Assembly (NCBI GenBank): GCA_001970855.1
Contig: LSSN01001523.1
Location: forward strand, 1 to 15,052
Length of the DNA: 15,052 nucleotides
Direction of reading: 5' to 3'
DNA from: Smittium culicis
Taxonomy: Eukaryota; Kickxellomycota; Harpellomycetes; Harpellales; Legeriomycetaceae
The translations under genes were made by a program, and so were the position numbers. Shown here in pieces: positions 1 through 9,600 of the stretch. The first letter of the stretch is position 1, and every line of letters starts with the position of its first letter. Below the pieces are notes generated by a model. The model saw only the letters and a program-made list of their open reading frames with translations. It was not told the DNA's origin and made no database searches.

Positions 1-271
1 TCTTATTTATTTCGTTCAAACTGAGGTGAATTTTATAGTTGTTTAAAGGCTGAATTTCATGCCTCCAGTTTTTGTTTCTTTGGTGTATTTTTTTGACCAA
101 GAATTGGTGCTCTTTCAAGCCAGAGTAGTACATTATATACTTTTTGACTGTTTCAGACCTTAGTTCTTGGGCGTTAAAAATTAGATAGTTTTCATTTTTT
201 TGTGATTTATTCCATGTATATACTGCTTTTTTTGGTGTTTTTATTAGTATTTTTGATGTTGTTTTAAACAT
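1..271 (-). CDS. Unrecognised protein, 5' portion only (runs off left edge)
   Basis: An ATG at 271-269 opens a frame of 90 codons with no stop to the left edge of the window, which is unlikely by chance in sequence this AT-rich. The visible part begins MFKTTSKILIKTPKKAVYTW and is strongly basic (Lys-rich) with few acidic residues. It is rich in aromatic residues further on (KKYIMYYSGLKEHQFLV). The basic, Ser/Thr-containing start could be a mitochondrial targeting segment; that is inference. I do not recognise a family. The gene is read in the same direction as uL24 and lies 414 bp beyond its stop. Its presumed promoter holds two CCAAT-bearing direct repeats (484-565). It could be the first exon of a longer spliced gene. 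The function is unknown. Confidence 0.5.
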   Translation of the reverse strand, partial: MFKTTSKILIKTPKKAVYTWNKSQKNENYLIFNAQELRSETVKKYIMYYSGLKEHQFLVKKIHQRNKNWRHEIQPLNNYKIHLSLNEINK

Positions 272-296
272 AATTAAAATTATATTTCGGGGCTAT

Positions 297-337
297 CCTG
301 AGGCTTTCCAGGTATCTGATATCTGGATAAATCAGGA
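297..337. other. Nested inverted repeat upstream of the left-edge gene
   Basis: CCTGA at 297-301 faces TCAGG at 331-335, and CCAG at 308-311 faces CTGG at 323-326. Together they could form a two-step hairpin about 25 bp upstream of the ATG at 271. It could lie in the 5' untranslated leader of that gene. The arms are short and no role is known. Confidence 0.25.
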
Positions 338-483
338 GGTGGTGGGGGCTGCGTAAGAGAAAAGTTAACTTTGTGAAAAGCGATCTTTCAATTATCGCAA
401 TCTTAATGCAATTCTTTTCTGAATCGTCGAACTATTTTTGACTTCAATTACTCTTAATACTCTTAAAAATTTCAAGCGTTTTT

Positions 484-565
484 ATTGGCTACTTCCAGAA
501 AAAAAGCTTAGGGGTATAAAACTTATCAAATTTTGATTGGCTTCTTCCAGAGAAAAAGCTTAGGG
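484..565 (-). repeat. Pair of 30-bp direct repeats with CCAAT cores
   Basis: Positions 484-513 and 536-565 match at 28 of 30 bases with a 52-bp period. Each unit carries ATTGG at its left end (CCAAT on the minus strand), then CTTCCAGA, an A-rich run and AAGCTTAGGG. The first copy also contains TTCCAGAA, the shape of a heat-shock-element half pair; in the second copy the GAA is changed to GAG. They lie about 213-295 bp upstream of the ATG at 271, with CCAAT in the sense orientation for that gene, so they may be promoter elements. Their function is inferred. Confidence 0.6.
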
Positions 566-623
566 AAGAGAGAGAGGTTAGTTATATATTAAAATTGAAA
601 ACAATTGTGTAATATTTAAAGTG

Positions 624-629
624 TTTATT
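624..629 (-). terminator. Poly(A) signal of uL24
   Basis: TTTATT on the plus strand reads AATAAA on the minus strand, 57 nt beyond the uL24 stop codon. This is the expected position for a polyadenylation signal. AT-rich sequence makes single hexamers weak evidence. Confidence 0.4.
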
Positions 630-685
630 ATATATGTACAAATAAACTCATAAATAGAAAAAAAAGTGTTTAAGTGAGGAGACAC

Positions 686-1695
686 TTATGCGCTAGCAGC
701 ACGACCAGCAGCTTTGCGTTTAAGGAGATCTTCACGGTCCTTGTTCATTTTCAATGAGGTGATAGCAACATTGGAAGGGTGGACACCGATTTGAACGGAG
801 CTGCCGTTGATCTTGTCGCGGGTGAGACGTTCAATGTGGATGACCCACTTCTTGCGGTATACGTTGATGACTTTGCCTTCACGTCCTTTGAAGTTACCAC
901 GGGTGACGATGACTTCATCACCTTTGACGACTGGGACGGCACGGACGTTGTGTTGAGCACGGAGAGCCTTAGACAAAGTGGCAGACATGATTTTGCGTCT
1001 TTGGACTGAGGTGGCAGTGAAGTGAGCAAGACGGCTCTTGCGTCTGGAGGATGAAACGTCTGATTTATAGCGATAATAGAAAAAAACATTAGTTTTAAGA
1101 TCATGCAAATTTAAAAGAATCGCGGGGTCAGAGCGAGGAAACTGGAATAAAACGAGTTAGGGGAAATCGATCAGCATTTTTTTAAGCTGGTACTAGTTAA
1201 GAAATAACTGAGTACGACTCGCAAGGTAAATCAACAAGAGATTATCCTGATGCTAAGTTATCCATCATCCAAAAAAATAACTTCTTTAACGACGGCCTAA
1301 AAGATACTATGTACAATAAAGGTGGTCGTGTACGAGTTATTTAAATAAATGTCGGACAACATAGAAAAGGTATATCCTTAATGACGACCACGCAAGATTT
1401 TTTGAGGTACGAGATGACAATGAATAACGAAACATTATACACTAAGAGAACAGCCTGAGAAGATCGAGACATATACGGTGGGTTGACTCAGATATTATGT
1501 AAAATATTGACCTGATTCGTACGAAAAACTACAATCAATCTTATAAATGACTAGACCGGCTTAAAAATGCATGAGCGATTTCCAACAGATTTAATTTCAG
1601 TTACACCGCACACTCATGAACACGATCTAAAGATTAAGATTATAGATAAAGTAGTTAACGCATGTATAAATTTATTTACCTGATGATCTCTTCAT
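686..1695 (-). CDS. RPL26: Cytosolic 60S ribosomal protein uL24 (L26), two exons
   Basis: Component of the cytosolic large ribosomal subunit, near the polypeptide exit tunnel. The main exon (1059-686) encodes [10 protein letters not shown] near the start, then the KOW segment [20 protein letters not shown] (about residues 50-69), then [10 protein letters not shown] and VHPSNVAIT, all typical of eukaryotic L26. The open frame extends past position 1059 but the extension ([15 protein letters not shown]) does not resemble L26. I therefore place an intron at 1679-1060: donor GTAAAT, branch-like ACTAAT at 1094-1089, a T-run, and acceptor TCAG. Exon 1 (1695-1680) reads MKRSS plus one base, and the split codon gives Asp, producing [15 protein letters not shown], the expected family start. 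The total is 129 residues plus TAA, close to yeast L26 (127). The family identity is certain and the exon 1 choice very likely. Confidence 0.93.
1060..1679 (-). other. 620-nt intron of uL24
   Basis: The intron begins after a 16-nt first exon and is several times longer than the other introns here (130-248 nt). It contains an 8-bp inverted repeat, GTGGTCGT at 1322-1329 with ACGACCAC at 1384-1391 (54-nt loop), and a perfect palindrome TTCGTACGAA at 1516-1525. Its composition is a little less AT-rich than the neighbouring spacer. Ribosomal-protein introns often host snoRNAs. The best minus-strand box C-like match (ATGATGG, plus 1263-1269) and box D CTGA (plus 1174-1171) lack a closing stem, so I do not call one. 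Confidence 0.8.
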
Positions 1696-2714
1696 TTTTA
1701 TTTATTTTGTTTTATATTACGCAAGTGATACCTCAAAGCTCAAAGATAAAAGAAGGAATATCTAGATTTTCTTTAATTGCTGAATCTATACTGTATCATC
1801 ATTTTTTTTTTCCAACGAAAACCTAAAAAATTTTTTTTTTTTGCTTTTTAGTTATATTTTGTAGTAAAAAGTGAATCCATAAATACTTGGGTAATTACTT
1901 TTACTATTGGTTTATTCATTTATAGCTGTTCTTTTGTTTGTAAGTTTTAGGAGTATTAATTGGGCTATTATTAATTTGACTGTTTTATTCTCTGGAGTTA
2001 TTGGAGGAGTATTCTAGTTTAATTTTCATCGCTAATAGTTATTGGACAATAATTTTGAATTGATTATACCGCCTATTCATATCGTTGAATTCCTTATTAG
2101 TATTGAAGTGACTTTTAGTTTTTTATAGAATTAAAATTATAATGTATAGTATAGATATGTCAAGTAAAAATTAAAACATAAATTAAAGTGATTAATATAA
2201 TTGGTTTGTTGTGATTTTAGATATTAGTTTGATATTATTAATGTTTGCAGTTAAGTTTATACTAGTTTCCACCAATACCTGGTTCAATTTAGAGCCAGAG
2301 AAAAGTGGCTTTTTTAAGCTTTGGCGTTTAGATTTCAATGCTATAAGTCTGTTTAATTTTCTAAAATAAAAGCCCAATAATATATCTGTTATGTGACCTT
2401 TGTATGTTTCTTGTTCAATACCAATTGTAAATGTACCGAGTTTACGAATATTTTTTGGTATATTTGTATTTTCAAAAGTATAATTTAATTAATTATATTT
2501 AGTGCTTTTAATATTTGGGTCTAACATAGTTATCAAAAATATTGCGAAATTAGGCATGGGAAGATGATATCAAACAAACTGTGATATTTTATTGATTAGT
2601 TGACCTTTGAGAGTTTTAAAAGAAAACAAAGCAAAAAAAAAATAACAATTCAAGTAAACATTTTAGAAAAAAAAATAAAGGTGTATAGTTAAATAGAGTA
2701 CGTTAAATGAAAGT
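1696..2714. other. AT-rich spacer between uL24 and the M28 peptidase
   Basis: This holds the uL24 upstream region and the peptidase 3' end. No convincing gene is seen. A 61-codon minus frame at 2192-2377 overlaps a 57-codon plus frame that ends near 2369; neither resembles a known family. TTTATT at 2588-2593 reads AATAAA on the minus strand 122 nt past the peptidase stop and may be its poly(A) signal. Long A and T runs occur near 1800-1840 and 2630-2640. Confidence 0.5.
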
Positions 2715-3911
2715 TTACAATCCTATTTCGATACAATATGCGACAGCAACTTTTGAGAATTCTAGCATATGATTGAAATCTAATTTGTCAACGGTGTCAG
2801 AAGGTGAGTGGATGTGGGTGTAAGCGCTCAAGTTATCGGATTCAAAACCCATAACTGATCTGTATCCAGCTTTATTCCAGGAGGCATGGTCGGAGCAAGC
2901 ATAGCCGCACGAAAGTTCTTTTGGAGTTAGGTTGGAGTACTCAGTTGCGAGTAAGCGGATGAATGCCTTTAATTCATTGTTGACATTGTCATTTACCAAA
3001 CCGAATGTAGTTTGGCCGTTTTTGAAACCGGTCATGTCAAAGTGAAGCTGGCCAATCATATTGATTTCATTTTTCTTGTAAAAGTTAGCAACATCTTGGG
3101 AACCTAAAAGCCCTCCTTCTTCGCCAGCATACCAGTGGAATTCCACGGTACGTTGTGGTTTAAATCCACTATCTAACAGAACCCTAAATGCGTCTAGGAT
3201 AGTTACAGTGCCACTGCCATTATCGTCAGCACCAGGAGCTCTACCGAACCATGGGATCCATTGGTTAACGGAGTCAAGATGAGCAGTAACTATAAGAATC
3301 TGGGAGCTGTTAGAGCCGGAACCTTCGATTCTGGCGATGAGACTTGGCTGTTTAAATTTATGTTCAAAAGTCTTGACAGAAACGTATTTGTTTGCATTTC
3401 CGGCATCAATAACGTCTTGGATTCTGTCTTTAAGCCACAAAGCAGCGTCTCTGCCGCTATCGGAATTGAAGTAGCGGGTATTGAAGCTGGTAAACTTGGA
3501 CAGAGTGTTAAAAGTGAATTCAGGCGACAGACCGGCGTTTAGTTTGCTGACAGTTTCATGGTGAGACACGACTTGTGGATAGTCGATTTCCAAGTTTTTG
3601 TAGGTTCCTACTTTTTCAAGGGACTCGTTATCAGTTACATCCATGAAAGAGTATCCTTTCATTCTAATTTTTTTAATTTCATTTTCACTCAATAATTTAG
3701 GTGGGGCAGAATCAGATAGTTTGATTAAACGTTTGTTAGAATAAAAGGCGTCACCAAGGGCTGATACAGATTCGTTATAGAGGAAAGATTTAATCTTGTT
3801 GAAGTAGCTTAACAAGCCAGTGTATCCAAAAGAAGCTTCATTTTCATTATGAGGAGCTGTAGCAATAACTGTGGAACTTAGAAGTAGGCAGGCGTAGGTT
3901 GATAGCTTCAT
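2715..3911 (-). CDS. Secreted M28 zinc aminopeptidase (LAP1/Ap1-like)
   Basis: This 398-residue protein probably releases N-terminal residues from peptides outside the cell or in a secretory compartment, using two zinc ions. An N-terminal signal peptide (MKLSTYACLLLSSTVIATA) is followed by a propeptide-like region to about residue 115 and the M28 catalytic domain. By comparison with Aeromonas aminopeptidase the zinc ligands are His211 (TAHLDS), bridging Asp229 (GADDNGSG), Glu265 (AGEEGG), Asp292 (HFDMTG) and His368 (HIHSPSDT). Glu264 is the general base. Cys335 and Cys339 (CGYAC) match the family's short disulphide loop. Several N-x-S/T sites fit secretion. No intron is needed and the length matches fungal LAP1. 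All catalytic residues are intact; substrate preference (Leu-type) is inferred. It stands alone, with a long upstream region. Confidence 0.92.
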   Translation of the reverse strand: MKLSTYACLLLSSTVIATAPHNENEASFGYTGLLSYFNKIKSFLYNESVSALGDAFYSNKRLIKLSDSAPPKLLSENEIKKIRMKGYSFMDVTDNESLEKVGTYKNLEIDYPQVVSHHETVSKLNAGLSPEFTFNTLSKFTSFNTRYFNSDSGRDAALWLKDRIQDVIDAGNANKYVSVKTFEHKFKQPSLIARIEGSGSNSSQILIVTAHLDSVNQWIPWFGRAPGADDNGSGTVTILDAFRVLLDSGFKPQRTVEFHWYAGEEGGLLGSQDVANFYKKNEINMIGQLHFDMTGFKNGQTTFGLVNDNVNNELKAFIRLLATEYSNLTPKELSCGYACSDHASWNKAGYRSVMGFESDNLSAYTHIHSPSDTVDKLDFNHMLEFSKVAVAYCIEIGL

Positions 3912-4237
3912 AGTAACAATCTTTTAGAAAGTATAAATAAAAGTATGAGACTTGTGACTTGAGAGAAAATAAATACAAAGGTAATTAGAGATTATAAAGA
4001 GATTTTGTATATCTAATATAGAGAGTAAAAAACTTGGCAAATATTTCAAAAAATAAAAAAAGGCAGAGTATTAAGAGTTTATTCAAGTAGAGTTACACAG
4101 CGTTTTGTAGAGCTGAATATTTGAATTATAAACATTAAACATCAGATTACAAATAAGTAACAAAAACAAGTAGATTGGCGAGAAAAAAAAGTTTCATGGA
4201 GGATATGGAGAGACTGGTTGGCTAATAGTGATTTCAG

Positions 4238-4250
4238 CTCCTCCCCTCCC
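4238..4250 (-). promoter_or_regulatory. C/G-rich tract upstream of the M28 peptidase
   Basis: The plus strand reads CTCCTCCCCTCCC, so the minus strand (sense for the peptidase) reads GGGAGGGGAGGAG. It contains AGGGG, the core of the fungal stress-response element bound by Msn2/4-type zinc fingers. It lies about 330 bp upstream of the peptidase ATG and stands out in very AT-rich DNA. A regulatory role is inferred. Confidence 0.3.
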
Positions 4251-4598
4251 TTTTTGTCAAGCTGAGTATTGGTTTTTGCACTGTTCACACATATTTGCTG
4301 AAACGCCGCTTATAAAGGAGCTGTGGCAAAAAAGGGGCTTTTTAGTATGAGGAGGAAATAATTTAGGCTGGCTTTTGTAAAGGAATTAGTATTTTTAAGG
4401 CTTAAAAGAAATACACACTGCTCGTCTGGGATTGAAATTGCCAGTAAAAGCAAGCAGGAATAAAAAAAAAGATAAAAAACAGGTTTCACCTTGTTAATTT
4501 TATGCTGATAATCGCTTTAATTTAAGAAAACTTCAGTCAGAATGAGGCAATATGGGTAATACATGAAATTATCTGAACGTTAAGCCTATACTAATTAA

Positions 4599-4684
4599 TC
4601 TCCGCTCATAATGCCAACTCGGGCCTTAATTATTTACTAGCTTTGAGATTAATCTAAACTTGGCCTATTTATTAGCCAACTCGA
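4599..4684. repeat. Region with repeated GCCAACTCG motifs
   Basis: GCCAACTCGG at 4613-4622 and GCCAACTCGA at 4675-4684 flank about 50 bp. The same 10-mer GCCAACTCGG recurs on the minus strand at 13023-13032. TCTCCGCT at 4599-4606 recurs on the plus strand at 6381-6388 and 13105-13112. These GC-bearing words are rarer than expected in such AT-rich spacer and could be remnants of an interspersed repeat or shared protein-binding sites. Confidence 0.3.
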
Positions 4685-5378
4685 GTATAATATAATCGAG
4701 TAATTGTCATTATTAGTTGCAAAATTAAAAATAACAATATACTCATGTGATATACAGACTACAAACCTTAGATAAAAATGTGCTAGTGTTTAGATTGGAT
4801 GACTTGCATGCTCATAGCATTCTTGCGTATGATGTAACTTCTTGTGAATCCTTAGAACTAATTGATCAAAATGTTTAAGAAATTCCCAAAGGCAGTTAGA
4901 GATAAAGGTGGCTATTAATTCCCACAATTATGTGTATTGAAGTTATACTTATACGTACGTGATAATGAGTAAACAAAATGTTAAAGTGTAGTTTATTGGA
5001 GTTAATTAAAGTTTTGACTTTTAACCCTTAACGAGTTTAATATAATATATTTTCAACGTTAAGGCCTGCTGGGTTAGGAAAAAATTAATGGCCTAAGTTA
5101 GAGAATTTCGGGTTTATGACTGTGATTATTAAGTAGGTTTAAATATCCTCGAAATCAGTAAAAATCTTTGAGAAACTTTTAAATATATTATAGTTAAGCC
5201 CATACAATAAAAGAAGCTGCATCAACATTTTGAAAATCTACGCAAAGGATTTCTAAAAATAAGAAGCTATAAAAAACAATAAATAAACAAAATGGCTTTC
5301 TAATTAGGTAGCATACTAACTACTGTGTACAGATTGCACCGAAAAGCATTAACGTATTTGGATAGGCCAGATAATCAT

Positions 5379-5398
5379 GCGTGACGTGAATGTCACGC
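5379..5398. promoter_or_regulatory. Perfect inverted repeat with CRE-like core
   Basis: GCGTGAC (5379-5385) and GTCACGC (5392-5398) are perfect inverted 7-mers with a 6-base spacer. The left arm runs into TGACGTG, close to the bZIP site TGACGT. It looks more like a dimeric factor's site than a terminator, since no transcript is expected here. The assignment is inferred. Confidence 0.35.
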
Positions 5399-5867
5399 TT
5401 TAAAATTATTGGATCTATCCAGCAAATAAACGTCAAGATTTAATATTGAAGATCAAAAAAATGGAGCTTGCAGCTCAAAGACAAATAATGTATTGGCTTT
5501 CAATTATAATAAAAAATGATTATTTGACAAGCCATACTGTTCACATCCAATGACTAGGATATATTAGTATTTCTATATTTTTACGCGCTAGCATGTTTCA
5601 GAAACTGCCTCTCTTCTAGTTTCCAGCCATTTTTAATAAAATAATTCTACCTGATAAGATCACTAGTACATAAAAGAAAGTTTCAGAATTTTTTTTATTC
5701 AGATAAAGGGTGACTTTTTTGCACTCTAAAATGACTAGCTCTCTTTTGCTTTGTTTTTTACTCAAGTTGCTGAAAATAGGTGTGGTATTAGTTTATTTGT
5801 CGGTAAATACGATCACTAATTCGCTGAAAAATTGAAAGTATTGGTATTCAATATGAAAGCCGAAAAC

Positions 5868-5890
5868 ACCATACTATTGGCTAGTATGGT
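5868..5890. other. Strong 9-bp hairpin with 5-base loop
   Basis: ACCATACTA (5868-5876) and TAGTATGGT (5882-5890) are perfectly complementary across TTGGC. No gene lies within 700 bp, so a role in transcription termination of an annotated gene is unlikely. It could be a binding site, part of an unseen RNA, or a remnant of a small transposon. Confidence 0.4.
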
Positions 5891-6231
5891 TGGATTTGTT
5901 TGCTAAAATTAGACTTGATTTGCCTAAACATTCTCAGTGTATTTAGCTTTCCCGCATTTACCCTTTAATGGGCGGTAGGCTATTTTTGATCTAGCGATTA
6001 TAGACAACTGATTTCTGATAAAATGCTTTAATTCCTACATTATAAATATTATTGGTTTATTATAATATAACAGCAAATAATCAGCTTTCATAAAGATCAC
6101 TGGCGAATCAATTAACCCGTAAATTTAAAGAATGTGAACTAAAAAGGGCTATAAAAAATCGTGATTTAATATTAATTGTAGCTCTGTATTCATACTTGTT
6201 TAGGCTTGCTTTGAGTGGGTTAAAAATGCTT

Positions 6232-6319
6232 GGCTGAAAATTAACCAGGCTTCGATTCTCCCATACTTTTCGTTATACCCTGAGCTTAATAAACTTTACG
6301 CTGCATTAAATTTTCAGCC
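6232..6319. repeat. Inverted repeat, 11-bp arms
   Basis: GGCTGAAAATT at 6232-6242 and AATTTTCAGCC at 6309-6319 are perfect inverted copies separated by 66 bp. The whole element is 88 bp. No target-site duplication is evident. It could be a tiny MITE-like element or chance in AT-rich DNA. Confidence 0.3.
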
Positions 6320-6661
6320 AGGGTCAATTACTTCTAGACTACAAAGCTCCCAAGAAAGAGAAAACAGCGCTTTATCTACCTCTCCGCTTTAATACCCCTC
6401 TAACTATCAAATGTACCGCTCGATATATTCTACCCTCTTTAAACTCTTAGGAACTTCGCTTTAATCCTTGGGACTACAATACATTAATAGCTTAACATAT
6501 TTACACATGAATATGAAACTGCACATTTGTATATAAAATACCTCTGAATATATTTACTATATTTATTCAACTTTTTTTTTTTTTCATTTAAATTATTATT
6601 TTTGACATACATATCAATCTCTGTATTCCTTATAATTCCTATTACTGATTTTCAAATAAGC

Positions 6662-9600
6662 ATGGATTTTCCTATTCCTGGATTTCCCGACTCAAACAAA
6701 ACGGTACCCGATTTACCGCCTCGAGATAGCCTACCTGTTTCACCGACTCGAGATAGCGTACCTGTTTCACCGACTCAAGATATCGTACCCGCTTTATCGC
6801 CTCGAGATAGCGTAATTATTTCACCGCCTCAAGATAGCTTACCAGCTTTACCGCCTCGAGTTAACGTGCCAGATTTTAGCAAAGATTTTCTTCGCATCTC
6901 ACTGTCCCAAAAACCATATAAAAAAAAGAGAAAAGCTATTAAAAAATTTTTAAGGAAAATTAATACTTCAAGCCCTATCAATAGCTCAATCAGCAAACTT
7001 ACTACAAAATATCCCAATAAATCCGACTTATACAAAATTGTATCTCGTAGAAGCTTAAACTTGCTAACCGACCTGGGAAGGCCCCTTTACGACAAAATAA
7101 ATCAACGGAATTTTGAGGTTCATTCCTCAAACTCAACTAAAAGCTCCTTCTTAATCGGCAATCAAGCCAATCGAAAAAGGAATATGCCTTTAGAACCTCA
7201 CGAATATAACAGCCTAATAAACTCTTATGATTCAAAATTCGATCCCATCCTCGATCAAAAATCTCTACTTAGTATATTCAACAATAACGAAGACATACCC
7301 GATCCGGTTATCGACATGAAAAAATATCATCTTGCTATGGCTATATTAAAAAGAAATATAAAAAGCACTAGCGTCGAAATCCCTGAAACATATTATTCCC
7401 TCAATAAAGATGTATTTTTAGACAGCACTGGTAAACTTGATAAATATAGATACTATAAATCTGTAAGTGTACTCATTTTTATTCTCTGATTAAAATATCT
7501 TTAAACCTCGATTGTAATTTATATAAAAATACCATTTCTTAATCCGCTCAAATAGAATACATTATCTTTTAATATATACCAACAGCACCATCATTTATAA
7601 TTCACCTTGTTTTGTTTGCCATATACTTTTACCCTTTACTTGCACTAACCCCCTTATACCTTTAATAAAAAACTTAGAAAATTCTTCTGTTTATTAATAC
7701 CGTGCTAAAGAACAAAGTCGACTACGAATACAGCTCTCGCAATAAATTTAAAATTCAAAAATACATCAATGAGCTAGCTAGACTAGCCGATGTCTCAACT
7801 CCTTATCAATTTTTCATTGTTTGGCTATACAAACTTGCTACATGGGAAAATCCTAGAAATAGTGCTTTCTGGTGCTATATTTATTTTGCCTGCGTAGTCC
7901 AAGAAAAAATTATCGCATTGATCTTCTTCATTCCTATATACTTTATCATTTATTACCGAATTAGAGGCATACAGGCTGAGTCTAAATTTAAATTTGAAAG
8001 CCCTAATCTCGCTTATATAAAAAGCCAGCTTATCTTTAGTGCCGTCGACGGTGTCTCCGGGAAAACAAAATTACTAAGTACTTTATACGACCAAATGGAC
8101 AGCAAAATTCAAGATAATCTAAGACTAATTCTCGCTGATATTTCTGATATCCTTGAAATGATCAAAAAGTAATTCAATATTAATCCTTATATCTTTCTTT
8201 GTATGCTAGCTTTTCAAAAATAGAATCATAAATTCGGCCATTTATTGTATCATTTATACTATATCTAACCTTGCTCTTATTTATAAACCTTTTACAAATA
8301 TAGCTGTGTTACTTGGAAAATACCAAGCTCAACAAGACTAACTTTGTTAATACTCGTCTCCTGGTTTACGTTCGTCTTTTTCACTCCGGAAAAACTAATT
8401 TTCAAACTACTATTACTATCATTTGGATTTGAATTCTTCGTACTTTTTTTTCTCAAACTGAAATTTATCAAGTACAGAAAACTACTACTATTCCCAGAAT
8501 GGGTTCTTTTTTCAAACAAAACTGATTTAGAGCTATCTATTGATCTGTATCACAGAGAAAATCCGGAAAATATTAGATTGTCTAAAATAAAAAATTACCC
8601 GAAAACCAAGGCAATAATGGCGTTAATAATCGACGCGCCATATAAAGAGAATACGTTTAAACCAGCGCCGAATAATAGCCTTCAAAACCATCTGCCTACT
8701 AATATAAAAATGTTTAAACTTAAAAAACAGCTCTCGAATATCCAAAAAAGCCAGGAAAAGTTAGAGAAAAGTTTACCTATCAGATTAGAATATCAAAAAA
8801 GGTCTTCAATTGATGAATCAACTAGATTTGATTATAATTCGTTCAACTTTGATAAATATAAGCCTTTGCACAAAGGTAAGCGGATATTCTCATTAAACAA
8901 AAGAGCGTGGAATTCTGAGTCAGGTTTCATTGGGACAGGAAAAAGCACTGATAAAAGTTGTATTAGGATGGCTGATGTTCACGAATCTTCGAATTTCCTC
9001 CAAGTTCCTCGAAAAATGTTTTACTCTGAAAGCAATTCGGCTGATATAAGCACAACTAGCTCTATCTCAGCAACCAGATCGAAGCCTAGATCTGTGTTTT
9101 CAGACATTTTTAAACTTTCTCCATCGCTACTCAAACGTAACTCGAATTCTTCTAAATCCATACTGTCTGACTCTATTATCATTGTGAACAAGTATTGTAA
9201 TTCTTCAAATTCAATTGGGACATTCAGAAAAAGCGTGGACGATTCGATTGGATCTAGCGAGCTCAGTTTGTGTACCAATGAGGAGGCTGATTCCAAGTCG
9301 ATTAAGTCGCAATTTAACGATTTGAAAGGAAAGATCGGTAATTTTATAGCGCCAAAATCGTCTGCAAGGAAGTTCTTAAGCACATCTAATTTAGCCGACT
9401 CTTATTACTCTAGGAGCATCAAGGATACGTCATACGAACCGCTATTTAATGGATCAGCTATAAGTAGCGATTGCTGGAGCAGCGAAGAGTCGTTTACCAA
9501 CGATTATTATAGGTCAAGCATCAGCATAAACCAGTCTAAAGAGCAACCGACACTCAAGCAGCTCATGCAAAGAGATTTGCCAGAGCTGCCAAAGCCATCA

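Larger units (their letters stand above)
3912..6661. other. 2.75-kb gene-free divergent spacer
   Basis: This lies between the M28 peptidase (-) and the membrane-protein gene (+), so it should contain both promoters. No open frame or tRNA is convincing. Supported elements are a C-rich tract at 4238-4250, the repeated GCCAACTCG motif, and inverted repeats at 5379-5398, 5868-5890 and 6232-6319. The last 250 bp before 6662 are pyrimidine-rich (6360-6480), with a long T run at about 6572-6583. That is a common style of fungal promoter. Confidence 0.5.

Noticed and set aside
751..1104. Overlapping open frames on both strands across uL24
   Set aside because: They are shadows of the well-conserved uL24 reading frame and show no family features.
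1171..1269. Box C/D snoRNA candidate inside the uL24 intron
   Set aside because: The box C is imperfect, the box spacing is loose and no terminal stem can be drawn.
1890..2110. Possible nuclear copy of mitochondrial DNA (a reading like LTVLFSGVIGGVF resembles a COX1 helix)
   Set aside because: The similarity covers only about 13 residues, stops follow at once, and flanking frames do not continue the match.
2192..2377. 61-codon minus frame and an overlapping plus frame
   Set aside because: Short, no recognisable family, no clear splice context, and both strands are equally open in this AT-rich spacer.
6245..6262. tRNA B-box-like sequence (GGCTTCGATTCTC)
   Set aside because: The required G before TTC is C, the T-stem does not pair and no acceptor stem or A box is found upstream.
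3912..6661. Retrotransposon or DNA transposon in the large spacer
   Set aside because: No integrase, transposase or reverse-transcriptase reading was found and no long terminal repeats are visible.
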